A stretch of 64,000 bases of DNA from Hemicordylus capensis (lineage: Eukaryota > Chordata > Lepidosauria > Squamata > Cordylidae), in NCBI RefSeq assembly GCF_027244095.1, contig NC_069669.1, positions 7,590,501-7,654,500 of the forward strand. Direction: 5' to 3'. Positions 50,971-61,825 of this stretch are shown here, piece after piece. Position 1 is the stretch's first letter. Every line of letters starts with the position of its first letter. The notes beneath the pieces were generated by a model. That model made no database searches. It was given only the letters and a program-made list of their open reading frames with translations, and was not told the origin of the DNA. The position numbers and the translations under genes are program-made.

Positions 50971-53900
50971 CTTTTGAAGCTTAGGAGGAGAGGAAAGGAG
51001 AGGAGAGGATCAATGTTAAAACATTTAAAGACATCATCACCTCCTACACAAGCCTGCACACCCACAACATGTATAATCCAAGGCCTTGTGCTGTTTCCCA
51101 TTGCCATCAGAGATCTGTCTGGCTGGGATGCAAAGCAGGGCCTTTTCTGCAGCTGCACCTGTGAAATTCCTTTCCTTAGTAGGTCTATACAGCCCCCTTG
51201 TTCCAAGCACTTCACTGTGCAAAGAGGAAGAATAAAACAGATTAATTCTAAGTAGTCAGCACATACGTTAAAAACAGCTGTTGTTTACACTTTAACTGGC
51301 TGCCATCTTGAAACATGGAGGATCAGCAAAAAACAAACAAACAAAAATACCACCATCAGAATTTGTGAATTTGGCTGTGAATTTGAGTTTGTATTGGGCC
51401 ATAAATGCAAAAGTTATCAAGAGCGGCTACACATAGTGATCTCATACACCCCTTCATAAAGTAGGCAGACAATGAAGAAGAGTATGTAATTTCACCATGA
51501 TTCTAAGTCTCTTGGACAGGAACATTTTTATACCGCTATATTTCTGGCATTTTTTTAAACCAATTTGACCACATTTGGGGAGAGTATAGGGTTTGTTACC
51601 TAGTTGATGGGTGCCAAATTTAAAAGAAATTGGATGAGAGACAGATATACTATGGCTGTGAACAAGAGAGCTGGTCTTGTGGTAGCAAGCATGACTTGTC
51701 CCCTTAGCTAAGCAGGGTCTGCCCTGGTTGCATATGAATGGGAGACTTGATGTGTGAGTGCTGTAAGATATTCCCCTCAGGGGATAGAGCTGCTCTGGGA
51801 AGAACATCTAGGTTCCATGTTCCCTCCCTGACTTCTCCAAAATAGGGCTGAGAGCGTTTCCTGCCTGCAACCTTGGAGAAGCCGCTGCCAGTCTGTGAAG
51901 ACAATACTGAGCTAGATGGACCAATGGTCTGACTCAGTATATGGCAGCTTCCTATGTAAAACTTCGGGGCAAACTTACATGGGAAAAACAGGCTGGTTTT
52001 ATTTATGAAATATAAAGGCAGTACTGTGCCTCTGTAATACGAGGCTTATTAATATGAGTACCAGAAAGCAAACAGTGACTCCAATATACTAAAGTAGTGA
52101 CTGTGAAACGCAAGTCCCAAATTCTTATCCAGGCCTGAGGATAAGCAGGCCTGACTTCCCTACCTGCTTGCATGAGCTTTAGCTGTTTTTGCCTTTCCTC
52201 GGCCATTTTAGTTTTGTAGTCGCCAAACGTGGCTCGCATGACTTGGCATTTTTTTGCCCGAACAGCCTTGCCGCTGCGCAATGTCTTGATGGCCCGGAGT
52301 GCCTCCTCCACTGCTCCAAAACAAAGGAAATCCACAATCAGCGTAGGGCCTTTGACATTCCCTGCACTGCAGTCTCTCTACCTCCTATCTCCATCTTCCC
52401 CAGCAAATTGGCTTACTCTGCTTTGGAGTAGATTTCCGAGTCTTCAGGCCAAGTTCCAGCTGTTCCACACACCAGTCCACCTCCCTCCTGAACTGCTCAT
52501 CTGACTGCTGCATGAAATGAAGGTGGGGGGGAGGAGGAAACAGTGGCGACAGTGTGATCAAATTCAACATCTAAGCAAGGAGAGAATCACCAAGGAAGTC
52601 CAACACAGACACTTTGAACTTCAGAACGGAAAACTTCTCTAAAATGAGGAGTTTGGTGAAAAGAAAACTGAAAGGGAAAATTAAGAGAGTCACTCTGCTC
52701 CAGAATGCTTGGCGTTTATTTCAAGCCACAGTAATAGGAGCCCAGTTAGAATGTATACTGAAGAAAGGTATCACCAAGTCCGGGAGGATGCCAGCATGGC
52801 TAACAAGTAAAGTAGAGGAAGCTATAAAGGGAAAGAAGGCTTCCATCAGAAATTGGAAGGCTTGCCCAAATGAATGGCACAGAAAGGATCACAAACTCTG
52901 GCAAAAGAAATGCAAGGAGACAATTGGGGGTGTGGGGGCAAAAAGAGAGTTTAAGGAACATTTAGCTAAAGCATCCAATAACAAAAACTTCTTTAAATAC
53001 ACCAGAAGCAGGACACCTGCCAGGGAGGCGGTTGGTCTGTTAGACAAGGCAGGAGTAAAAGGGATTATTAAGGAGGATATGGAGACTGCAGAGAAGCTAA
53101 ATGAGTTCTTTGCATGTCTTCATGGCAGAGGATAAAGAAGAGGAACCACAATCCCCCCAGCTCCATAGAGGAAAAGTTGGATAAAAATGTGACATGACAA
53201 ATACATACGGTTTCCAAACCCCTCAGCTTTCTCCCCTTAAACATTCTACAACCAGAGTCAAGGGTGCAGATTAACATGCTTAATTGCCTGATTTGCATAC
53301 ATGGTTCCCATCCTGGAAACTGGCACCATGGGGCAGAATTTCAAAAGTGATGCTGCAGAGATTTCAAGACACCCTCCCTCCCATCCACAAGGGCACCAAG
53401 TAGCCTTTACATACTTGAGCCTGATCAGTTGGGCCCCTGGAAGGTAGCTTGCTCTCTCCATTTATGTGGTCATTTGGTTCCGCCTTGGAGGGCTGTCGTT
53501 TCTTTTTCTTCTTGCGCAATCCACCCTCTCCTCCACCAAGGATTTTTTCTTTAGTCTTCATTAAAGCTGTCGACCAATGGAAGAACTTTTAGTGGATTCA
53601 TCACCTACCTTTTAAATTAAGTTAAATTAAAGTGTGCAGGTGCTTTTCTTAAAATGTGCTACAAGCAGAGAAAACACACACCATGCTTTATTCCCTTTGA
53701 CTGCTGCCACAAGATTAATTTACACTAAATCAGGTAGTGTTGGACTTCGTCCCTTCATTCTCAGCCACAAGGGCCAAAGGAACTCCCAGAGACCAGCTCC
53801 ACCAGCTACCAAGTCTGGTGCCAGTGGGTGTAAACCTCTATAGAACTAGAACTCACAGAGACAGCTGCTGAGGCACATGGGGACATTGCTTCCCACACGG

Positions 53901-56900
53901 GGAAAGTTCTGGGGGAACTACATTTCCCAGAACTCCCTGCATGCCATCCCAACATCCGCAGGAGCTCCAGTTCCGTAGAAGGTACCCAAATCTGCCATGC
54001 TGAATATGACAGGTAATGGACTGGATGAGGGATAATAAATTGAAACGGAATCTAAACAAGATGGGAGGTACTCATGGTAAGGGGTCATACTTTGAGAGAC
54101 GTGACAGATCTTCCTGTTTTGGGTGAGGTTGCACTCCCCCCGAAGGAACAGGTATGTAGGTAGAGAGTGCTTCTAGATCCAGGCAGTGTTTCCTCTAAGG
54201 CACATGCCTTAGAGGGAACACATTTTTTGATGTCCACTCAGTTAATTTTAGATCCTGCTCAAATTTAATCAGGAAGGTCCCACTCTAAATCCATGGGCAC
54301 ACACACTGCCTTCACACTGCTGCCCAGAACAAAACTAATTCCAACCACAGATGAAAAAAAATTAGAGAGAAAACAATGGACTCAGGCAAACAATGGACTC
54401 TGGGAAGAGCACCCGCTTGCTTGGTGCCGTTCAACAACATTTGGAGCACCACAGGCTGGGAACCCCTGGCCTAAAAGAAACACAGATTCAGGCTTTGTGT
54501 ATATGTTTGATAGCCTAAAAAAACTCTGACTGAATGGGGAAAGATTCCTTGCTTGGAGCAGATTTTCAACATGCAGCACAGGAGGAGGAGAGCTGGTCTT
54601 GTGGTAGCAAGTGTGACCACTTAGCTAAGTAGGGTCCACCCTGGCTTGCATTTGAATGGGAGACTACATGTGTGAGCACTGTAAGATATCCCCCTTAGGG
54701 GATGGGGCTGCTCTGGGAAGAGCATCTGAGGTTCTAAGTTCCCTCCCTGGCAGCATCTCCAAGATAAGGCTGAGAGAGACTCCTGCCTGCAACTTTGGAG
54801 AAGCCGCTGCCAGTCTGTGTAGACAATCCTGAGCGAGATGGACCAAGGGTCTGAGTTGGTGGAAGGCAGCTTCCAATGTTCCAAGGAGTGCACCCGCTTC
54901 CGAGCCCAGATTTAAGCATATGATAGTAGACACCATACCTCCTTGGGCAGTCTCCAGTTTAAGACTCTCTTTGGCAGGGCATTCTCCACCCATCACATCT
55001 GATCTTTCAGGCTTCAGGGAAGTTGGACTCTCTGGCATCACCACGGCTTCTGTGAACAGGGAGTCAACTTCTGTAGCTGCTTCTGCTGCTCCCTCACGTG
55101 GGGGATCATCGGGGATGGCAAAGTTAAAAGCAAATCCCAGCTTCTGGGCTCCAGGGGAAAAGTCCAATGTCCCATTCGAGTCTTCATGAGGGGAGGGACC
55201 ACTGCCAGCAGACTGCTCCTTGGTGTCAACTACCCCATGCTTCCCGGCCAGCGTTCCACTGGCTTCTTCTGGGGTTCCCTCGGAAAGAGCAAAGTCAAAC
55301 TGAAAGCTATTATCAGACGGTGTAAACCATGATTTCTGCGCCGCGGAGGGCTGGCTGGATTGCTTCCTGTATGCCACGCTGCCCGAAGCAAGAGTATCTC
55401 CTGGCTGTATTGGCATCTTTTCAGGCTTCGTGGCTGCAAGGCACAGAACAGTTGGCATTTCTGTTAAGTTACTAGTTCTCATTGTGCCAATGCCACTTCG
55501 AGCCCAAAGTAGAAAACTACATGGATCCCTGCATCAAGGACAGCCAACTGTGCAACCCGGGGCAGGGGGAGGGGGAATCATATCTGCAAAACTAAAACTC
55601 TGTACTCCACCACCTCCAAGGAGGTGGGTATTCGTCTCCAGATCTGTTAGTACACTGAGGATGAGGATTGCAGCAGAAGGCACATCATATAGGGTTTCAA
55701 TGCCCCAGGACTGGAGACAGCATTAGATAGTTCAGCCAATTCTGCCACTCTGAAGGGCGAGCTGAGTGGGGTTGAAGCAGCTGGGTATGTTAAGCCTGCA
55801 GAAGAGAAGACTAGGGGAGATATGACAGTCATCTTCATAGGAATGTAGGAAGCTGCCATATACTGAGTCAGACCATTGGTCTATCTAGCTCAGTATTGTC
55901 TTCACAGACTGGCAGTGGCTTCTCCAAAGTTGCAGGCAGGAGTCTCTCTCAGCCCTCTCTTGGAGAGGCTGCCAGGGAGGGAACTTGGAACCTCCTACTC
56001 TTCCCAGAGCGGCTTCATCCCCTGTGGGAATATCTTCCAGTACTCACACTTCTAGTCTCCCTTTCATATGCAACCAGGATGGACCCTGCTTAGCTAAGGG
56101 GACAAGTCATGCTTGCTCTCACAAGACCAGCTCTCAAATATCTGAAGGGCTGCTGCAGTAGAGAAGAAGCAGCCTTGTTCTCTGTTGCATCTGAGGGCAG
56201 ACGCCATTTGAAATCGCAAGGAAGCAGATTCAGGCTAGGCATCAGGAGAGCTGGTCTTGTGGGAGCAAGCATGACTTGTCCCCTTAGCTAAGCAGGGTCT
56301 GCCCTGGTTGCATATGAATGGGAGACTTGATGTGTAAGAACTGCAAGATATTCCCCTCAGGGGATGGAGCTGCTCTGGGAAGAGCAGAAGGTCCCAAGTT
56401 CCCTCCCTGGCAGTATCTCCAGGTAGGGCCGAGAGAGATTCCTGCCTGCAACTTTGGAGATTATTTTAATGAAAGTCGGTATAAGAATTTAACAATAAAT
56501 GAGAAATAAATAAAATCTAGTGGGGACCACTGTGAGAAACAGGATGCTGGATGGGATGGGCCTTGGGCCTGATCCAGCAGGGCTGTTCTTATGTTCAAGG
56601 TCCCTTCCACCTCTAAAAAGCTATTATTCTAAGCTGTACCTGTTAAAAGCTTCCCCCGTTCAGTGTTTGCCACCTCACCTGCTTTTGCTGCTCTCTTCCT
56701 CTCCTCGGCCATCTTCAGCCGGTAGTCCCCAAAGACACGGCGCATGACTTGCCTCTTCTTCATGAAGGGAGCCTTGCGTGAGCACAACAGCCCCAGGATG
56801 CGCTGCGTCTCCTCTGCTGCTTTCAGGAATTGAGGGGAAAGTCAAAGAAATCCCAAAAGGGGCTCATTAAACCTCTTTACGACTGTGATACAATTCATTC

Positions 56901-58618
56901 TATGAGACACATCCACAACACTCCTGTCTTCCTACACAGAGAGAGGTGTGGCGTTGCACATCTTCTGTGGAAAATTTCCCATACTTTACTTTTCCTTGGT
57001 AAAATTTTCCATTCCTCAAAATTCATCGTTTCATGAAATACATGACTTACAATAAATGCATGCCAATGCAATATGAAGCAAGCTTGTCAATTTCAAAAGT
57101 TATTAATGTTTTCCAGGCGGTTATCCTAGGAAGCGTGATATGCGAGTGGGCACATATTGTTTTACTGATTTGTAAGCAGGAGAACAATATGGTGGAGGTG
57201 GTTTTTTTAAACCAAAGATATACATCAGATACTCAATTGGATGACAAACTACCCCTGCTAACTTGGCAGAGAGGCACCTTTTAACATGGTGATTCTCTTT
57301 ATTTAGCAGGGGGAGAGTAACTGGCCCTATCCACCCCCAGCACAGGACCTCCAGTGACTGTTGCTGGTGTCTGTCTTATGTTTCTTTTTAGATTGTGAAC
57401 CCTTTGGGGACAGGGATCCATCTTATTTATTTATTATTTCTCTGTGTAAACCGTCCTGAGCCATTTTTGGAAAGGCAGTATAGAAATTTAATTAATGATA
57501 ATGATAATGATAATAATAATGATGATGATGATAATAATAATAATATTTAGGGCCCATAGTCCAGTGGTAAAGCATGCATGCAGAAGGTCCCAAGTTCACT
57601 TCCTGGCATCTCCAAGAATAGAACTCCCTAAGAAATATGAGGGTTGGTGTTCTAAAGGCTTACATGGGAGACGCAGGAAGCTGCCATATACCAAGTCAGA
57701 CCATGGGTTCATCTACCTCAGTACTGTCAACACCAGGCCTGCTCAACCTCCTGCAGATGTTGGTGTATAACTCCCATAATCCCTGGCTATTGGCCACTGT
57801 GGTTGGAGATTATGGGAGTTGTAGTCCAAAAACAGCCGGGGGGGGGCCAAAGTTGAGCAGGCCTAGTCTACACAGACTGGCAGCGGCTTCTCCACGGTTA
57901 CAGGTAGGAGTCTCACTCAGCCCTGTCTTGGAGATGCCAAGGAGGGAACTTGGAACCTTCTGCATGCAAGCAGGCAAATGCTCTTCTCAGAGAGGCTCCA
58001 TTCTCTAAGGGAAATATCTTGTAGTGCTCACATGTAGTCTCCCATTCAAATGCAAACCAAGGTGGGCTCTGCTTAGCAAAGGGGACAATTCATGCTTGCT
58101 ACCACAAAACCAGCTCACCTCTCATAATGTAACCCCCAGGAGATCACATCACTTTGAACCTTTTGTTTAGAAAGATTTACAAATATTAACAACTCCCATA
58201 TATTTGGCCTCGAATGACAAAAGAGAAAGAGAGCAACAAGGATCCTGGAAAGTTAAGAACATAAGAACAGCCCTGCTGGATCAGGCTCAAGGCCTATCTA
58301 GTCCAGCATCCTGTTTTGCATAGAAGCCCACCAGATGCCTCTGAGGAGCCCACAGACAAGAGCTGAGGGCATGCCCTCTCTCTGGCTGTGGCTCCTCTGC
58401 AACTGTTATGGAGAGGCATCGTGCCTCTGAGGCTGGTGGCCCACAGCCACCAGACTAGTAGCCACTGAGAGACCTGTCCTCCATGACTTTGTCGAAGCCC
58501 CTTTTAAAGCCATCCAAGCTGGTGGCCATCACCACATCCCATGACATCCCAAGGTGTCTGACTGGGTGAGAATGTAATACAAACAAATCTAGATACCTTG
58601 TGGGGTGGGCAGGGGAAA

Positions 58619-58661
<43 letters not shown>

Positions 58662-61021
58662 ATTTAATAACTTGTACTTCAGTTCCATTAGAAATCTCAA
58701 CAGAGTGGGCAGTTTACCTTGTTTGGGAGTTGGGTTGAAACGCAGGAGGCCGGTCTCCAACTGCAAGATGCACCAATCCAATTCATCCTGGAACGTCCCT
58801 TGGGGAATCTGGATTGGTGGGAAGATCAGAGAGATGGCATAAGGCCTGCTAGTTATTAGGGCTAGGTATAAAAATGTGATAGATAGCTATCCCACCTTTC
58901 AATTAAAATAGTTCTAAGAGAGGTTACAATAATTTTAACACATGACAGCACTAAAAACCAGCATTATAAAATACAAACCACATAAAGACAACCCAATCAA
59001 ACCATAGTAGAAGCGTTAACACCCAACAGAATTGCTGCATGTTAAAGGTCTGGGCAAATAAAATAGTTTTAGCATTGTGCCTAAAGCTGATCAAAGTGGC
59101 AGCTTGAAACAGTCCTTGGGGGAAGATCCCAGCTCCAGGGTGCCAGAAAAGCCCCATCTCTGGTCACCACCCACTTGAACTCCAATGGCAGGGCACCCAA
59201 AGATAAACCAACTTTTCCAACCCCAGCAGCATGACAAGCTGGCCTTGCTACAGTTCTCTTTTCTACAGAGCTACGAGAGAAATCAGAACCCTAATGCTAA
59301 AAAAAGTTGGCCACCTTGGCTGCCTCAGACAGAGACAGCACACATATTCTTACCTCTTCCATTAGGAAAATTGACAGCTTTGGCTTACGTACAACCTCCA
59401 AGTCCCTGCATCACCATTCACCGAGAAGCACAAGCCGCTGGATCAGCATCTATAGAGCAAAGGGTTTAGGGCACTGTGTACTATTCTGGCTGCATATTTG
59501 AAGAGAAACTTGGGAGAGTAGTTGTCAGGGACCCCCCCCACCCCCAATGTGGATCACTGAGAATCCACAGAGCGGGAACCAAAGACCAGCAGGACCCCTG
59601 ATCCAGAGCCAGAGCCGCCTCCGTTCTCTTATCCTACCCGTCAGGGCACCATGGAGCACACAGAGGAGATTGCATCCATGGAAGACCTCATTTCATTAAC
59701 ACCAAGCCCAGCCACTGCTGCGTTTTCCTGACCATTTATGTGATGCATGGTGTGCGCTATTACTAGACAGTGGCTTTTGGATTTTTTCGAATGGACCAAC
59801 ACCCATTTTCTTGTTCTACCACTTAACTGCATTCCTCTGTCCCCAAAGCACCCTGGCTTCAGCACTGAAAACAAAACAAGAAAATCAACCCGCTTGGAGA
59901 GTGAAACATCTGTGCTTTAGGAACAATTATTACCTTAATGCAAGAGTTCCCAAACTGTGGTATTCCTGCTGTTGCTGAACCCCCCCCCCCAGGACACAAA
60001 TTATTGTGGCTAGGGATGGTGGGAGTTGTAGTTCAGCAACAGCTGGAGTACGACAGGTTGGGAACCCCTGCAACCTATTCAGGAAAGAGACTTTTCCATC
60101 CTGTATTTTTTCACATGTAGGCTGGTGGTGTTTATCTAAAAGTTCTACTATAGTACTCTCTCTCTCTCTCTCTCTCTCTCTCGCTCAAATAAATAAATAA
60201 ACAGTACTCTCTCAAATATATAAATAAATGCATGTACATATATACACACACACATATACATATACACAGCATGGAAGGGGGAGCGAGAGAAAGAAAGAGA
60301 ATGAACTATAGTAGAAGAAACTATGAACACAGACAGTGCTATAACTGTTTATAATAATCTGGATCCCAATGCCAGCAATGGAGGTACTCAACTCACCGTC
60401 TCCGTAGCTTTAGACTCCCTTGAGTTGGAGCCACGCAGCCTTTGCACCCACCTTTTATGCGATGAATATTTATAGACCGCTTTTCAACAAAAAGTTCCCA
60501 AAGTGGTTTACAGAGAGAAATAAAAATAAATAGAGATGGCTCCCTGTCCCCAAAGGGCTCACAATATAAAAAGAGACATAAAAGAGACACCAGCAGCAAC
60601 AGCCACTGAAGGGATGCTGTGCTGGGGCTGGAGAGGGCCAGTTGCTCTCCCCCTGCTCAATAAAGAGAATCCTCTTTGCTCAGTTAGCAGGGGACTTTGC
60701 AAGATAAGTAGATGAATCCCCCCCACCCTTTAGAAATTCCCGTGCCATTAATTGGACTAGAGAGCCGCCACTTTTAAGAGACTGAGCCTCTTTGCTCAGT
60801 TCGCAGGGGACTTACGGTATGCCCCAGATCGAAGGCAAAGCACCCGCAAACCTAAATATATTTATTCAGCAATAAGCATTACTGAAATCCAACAGGATTT
60901 ACTCCCAGACAGGTGGGGCTGGGATTGCAAATTTGCACGCTTACCCCTTCCACCGGAATATCTGGGACGCTGCCAGGAAGGAAGGAAAGAACGGACCCGA
61001 GCCACGTCCGTCGACGAACAT
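50765..61021 (-). CDS. C8orf33: C8orf33 (UPF0488) homologue with duplicated domain, 9 exons, about 484 aa
   Basis: Recognised from the second domain: WCVEQLELGL, TPKQ, AIKTLRS, QVMRATFGDY and the C-terminus EEFRFDFF. These match human C8orf33 (WCVEQLELGLKRQKPTPKQ, AIRTLRS, LFGDY, DEEFRFNFF, as I remember it). Human is about 230 residues. Here an extra upstream copy of the same exon pair is present (WCILQLETGL, TPKQ, QVMRRVFGDY). The nine exons are in phase throughout: 61021-60945, 60451-60397, 58808-58718, 56819-56679, 55433-54939, 53566-53415, 52507-52417, 52310-52164 and 50970-50765. Function is not established. A basic KKKKKR cluster at about residue 300 suggests nuclear location. Exon 2 is tentative. 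Confidence 0.85.
51665..51957 (+). repeat. 5S/tRNA-Ala SINE, full length
   Basis: AGAGCTGGTCTTGTGGTAGC, CCTTAGCTAAGCAGGGTCTG, to GGCAGCTTCCTATGTA, in the last intron of the C8orf33 homologue. Confidence 0.9.
52164..52310 (-). CDS. C8orf33: C8orf33 homologue exon 8 (domain copy 2, second half)
   Basis: 147 nt, or 150 if the upstream AG at 52314 is used; both keep the frame. It encodes EEALRAIKTLRSGKA, then KKCQVMRATFGDYKTKMAEE. Confidence 0.85.
52417..52507 (-). CDS. C8orf33: C8orf33 homologue exon 7 (domain copy 2, first half)
   Basis: 91 nt, acceptor CATTTCATGCAG, donor CAGA/GTAAGC. It encodes EQFRREVDWCVEQLELGLKT and STPKQ, nearly identical in its core to human C8orf33. Confidence 0.9.
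52580..53175 (+). mobile_element. CR1-like LINE, coding remnant
   Basis: An open frame of about 170 codons encodes LLQNAWRLFQATVIGAQLE, MPAWLTSKVEEAIKGKKA and AEKLNEFFA, the linker between endonuclease and reverse transcriptase of CR1 elements. It is antisense to the host gene within the intron between exons 6 and 7. Confidence 0.8.
53415..53566 (-). CDS. C8orf33: C8orf33 homologue exon 6 (basic segment)
   Basis: 152 nt, phase 1 in and 0 out, acceptor GGTCGACAG, donor CTCAA/GTATGT. It encodes KEKILGGGEGGLRKKKKKRQ, a likely nuclear localisation signal. It corresponds to the KKQKNKKK region before the human domain. Confidence 0.8.
54588..54885 (+). repeat. 5S/tRNA-Ala SINE, full length
   Basis: AGAGCTGGTCTTGTGGTAGC to GCAGCTTCCAATGTTCC. 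It ends 54 bases from exon 5 of the C8orf33 homologue. Confidence 0.9.
54939..55433 (-). CDS. C8orf33: C8orf33 homologue exon 5 (acidic linker with FxFxF motifs)
   Basis: 495 nt symmetric phase-1 exon, acceptor GTGCCTTGCAG, donor GGAG/GTATGG. Low-complexity, acidic and Ser/Pro-rich. It contains NSFQFDFALSEG (about residue 163) and LGFAFNFAIPDD (about 220). Both echo the C-terminal FRFDFF. Confidence 0.8.
55838..56135 (-). repeat. 5S/tRNA-Ala SINE, full length
   Basis: AGGAATGTAGGAAGCTGCC to CCAGCTCTCAAAT. Confidence 0.9.
56245..56610 (+). repeat. 5S SINE head joined to LINE tail and CR1 fragment
   Basis: SINE 56245-56460 breaks off at CAACTTTGGAGA. It is followed by TAATGAAAGTCGGTATAAG with an AAATAAATAA run and then the CR1 3' UTR (CTGATCCAGCAGGGC). 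Confidence 0.8.
56679..56819 (-). CDS. C8orf33: C8orf33 homologue exon 4 (domain copy 1, second half)
   Basis: 141 nt, phase 1 to 1, donor GCAG/GTGAGG. It encodes AEETQRILGLLCSRKAPF, then KKRQVMRRVFGDYRLKMAEE, parallel to exon 8. Confidence 0.85.
57245..57548 (+). repeat. CAAGAGGCACC-family repeat with (AATG)n-type microsatellite
   Basis: GCAGAGAGGCACCTTTTAAC, CCTCCAGTGACTGTTGCTGG, GTAAACCGTCCTGAGCC, then alternating AATGAT and AATAAT units from 57490. Confidence 0.75.
57549..57616 (+). repeat. tRNA-Ala-like fragment
   Basis: GGGCCCATAGTCCAGTGGTA, then GCATGCATGCAGAAGGTCCC and CTGGCATCTCCAAG. It is a copy of the SINE middle part without the 5S head. Confidence 0.65.
57670..58120 (-). repeat. 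5S/tRNA-Ala SINE split by a hAT MITE
   Basis: SINE 3' end at 57670-57733 and rest at 57866-58120. The break is flanked by GTCAACAC and GTCTACAC. Confidence 0.9.
57734..57865. mobile_element. palindromic hAT MITE in the SINE hotspot
   Basis: 132 bp; CAGGCCTGCTCAAC at the left and GTTGAGCAGGCCTA at the right. Arms carry GTGTATAACTCCCATAATCC and its complement. Confidence 0.9.
58250..58570 (-). repeat. CR1-like LINE 3' end
   Basis: AGAACAGCCCTGCTGGATCA to CATCCAAGCTGGTGGCCATC, on the minus strand encoding DGFKRGFDKVMEDRSL. Confidence 0.75.
58616..58664. repeat. (TAAA)n microsatellite
   Basis: About 12 uninterrupted AAAT units, 54 bases from exon 3 of the C8orf33 homologue. Confidence 0.9.
58718..58808 (-). 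CDS. C8orf33: C8orf33 homologue exon 3 (domain copy 1, first half)
   Basis: 91 nt, acceptor CCACCAATCCAG, donor CAAG/GTAAAC. It encodes FQDELDWCILQLETGL and NPTPKQ. Same length and phases as exon 7. Confidence 0.85.
58850..59175 (-). mobile_element. L2-like LINE 3' end
   Basis: GCTATCCCACCTTTCAATT tail, TAAAATAGTTTTAGCATTG and CAGAAAAGCCCCATCTCTGG. Confidence 0.6.
59180..59935. other. intron stretch without recognised features
   Basis: No exon with good borders. A C run at 59531-59546. Confidence 0.35.
59940..60072. mobile_element. palindromic hAT MITE
   Basis: CAAGAGTTCCCAAAC and GGTTGGGAACCCCTG ends, GGTGGGAGTTGTAGTTCAGC arm. Confidence 0.8.
60158..60182. repeat. (TC)n microsatellite
   Basis: Uninterrupted CT run followed by AAATAAATAAATAA and an imperfect ACATAT-rich segment to 60270. 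Confidence 0.85.
60397..60451 (-). CDS. C8orf33: C8orf33 homologue exon 2 (tentative)
   Basis: 55 nt needed to link phase 2 of exon 1 to phase 0 of exon 3. It encodes WVQRLRGSNSRESKATET with a good donor (ACG/GTGAGT). The acceptor (CATAAAAG) has no pyrimidine tract and abuts a repeat, so the exon or its 5' edge may be wrong. Confidence 0.4.
60455..60690 (-). repeat. CAAGAGGCACC-family repeat
   Basis: Reverse: CCAAAGTGGTTTACAGAG, TCCCCAAAGGGCTCACAA, CTTTGCTCAGTTAGCAGGGG. Confidence 0.7.
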
Positions 61022-61140
61022 CTTCCCCCTCGACCCCCGTGTCCGGGACTTCTGTTCCGTGGCAAAACAGCCTACATACAGCTGGGGAAACAGCTCCCTT
61101 CTTTCTCCCGCAGAAGCAAGTGCTCTCCAGATTGCCTAGG
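60900..61140 (-). promoter_or_regulatory. CpG-rich probable promoter of the C8orf33 homologue
   Basis: CpG-dense segment around the proposed start codon (CGTCCGTCGACG and neighbours), unlike the AT-rich flanks. Confidence 0.5.
60945..61021 (-). CDS. C8orf33: C8orf33 homologue exon 1
   Basis: ATG at 61021-61019 within a CpG-rich stretch. It encodes MFVDGRGSGPFFPSFLAASQ and IFRWK and ends in phase 2 at GGG/GTAAGC. The start is plausible but rests on context only. Confidence 0.6.
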
Positions 61141-61208
61141 ATCCGTACAAAGGCACTAAAAAAACCCAAAACAAAAAAACCCAAAACAAAACAAAAAAAC
61201 CCACAACC

Positions 61209-61212
<4 letters not shown>

Positions 61213-61242
<30 letters not shown>
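61213..61242. repeat. (CA)n microsatellite
   Basis: About 14 CA units, next to an AAAACCC-type low-complexity stretch at 61155-61205. Confidence 0.9.
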
Positions 61243-61244
<2 letters not shown>

Positions 61245-61434
61245 TCACACGTTCCCTCATTTAACAGATACGAAATCCCTCCTCTTTATCCCACTTTTGC
61301 TCCCCCATTACCCCCTAACATGCTGTCTAGTGATGTATGTATGGGGATGCCACCAGCTGTCCTGGCCTTTTATAGACTTAAACTCCAGATCCTTGGCATT
61401 TTCTGTCTTTGTTGTTTGTTGTTGTTGTTAATTC

Positions 61435-61825
61435 AATTTCTATACCACCCTTCCAGAAATGGCTCAGGGTGGTTTACACAGATAAATAATAAATAAATAA
61501 GATGGATCCCTGTCCCCAAAGGGCTCACAATCTAAAGAGAAACATAAGAGAGACACCAGCAAGAGCCACTGGAGGTCCTGTGCTGGGGGTGGATAGGGCC
61601 AGTTACTCTCCCCCTGCTCAATAAAAAGAATCACCACGTTAAAAGGTGCCTCTTTGCCAAGTCAGCAGGGGTTTTAACTCTACACAGTGCAGTTTTAAAG
61701 GCTGTTCCCTGATAACTGGGCAAAGAGGCACCTTTTAAAGGCGGTGATTCTCTGTATTGAGCAGGGGAAGAGTAACTCGCCCTCTCCATCCCCAGCACAG
61801 CATCTCTCTCTTAGAGCAAGTCCAG
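61435..61825. repeat. two CAAGAGGCACC-family copies, converging
   Basis: Reverse copy 61435-61680 (TATACCACCCTTCCAGAAAT to GCCAAGTCAGCAGGGG) followed by a forward partial copy 61700-61825 (GGGCAAAGAGGCACCTTTTA). Together they form an inverted pair. Confidence 0.7.
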
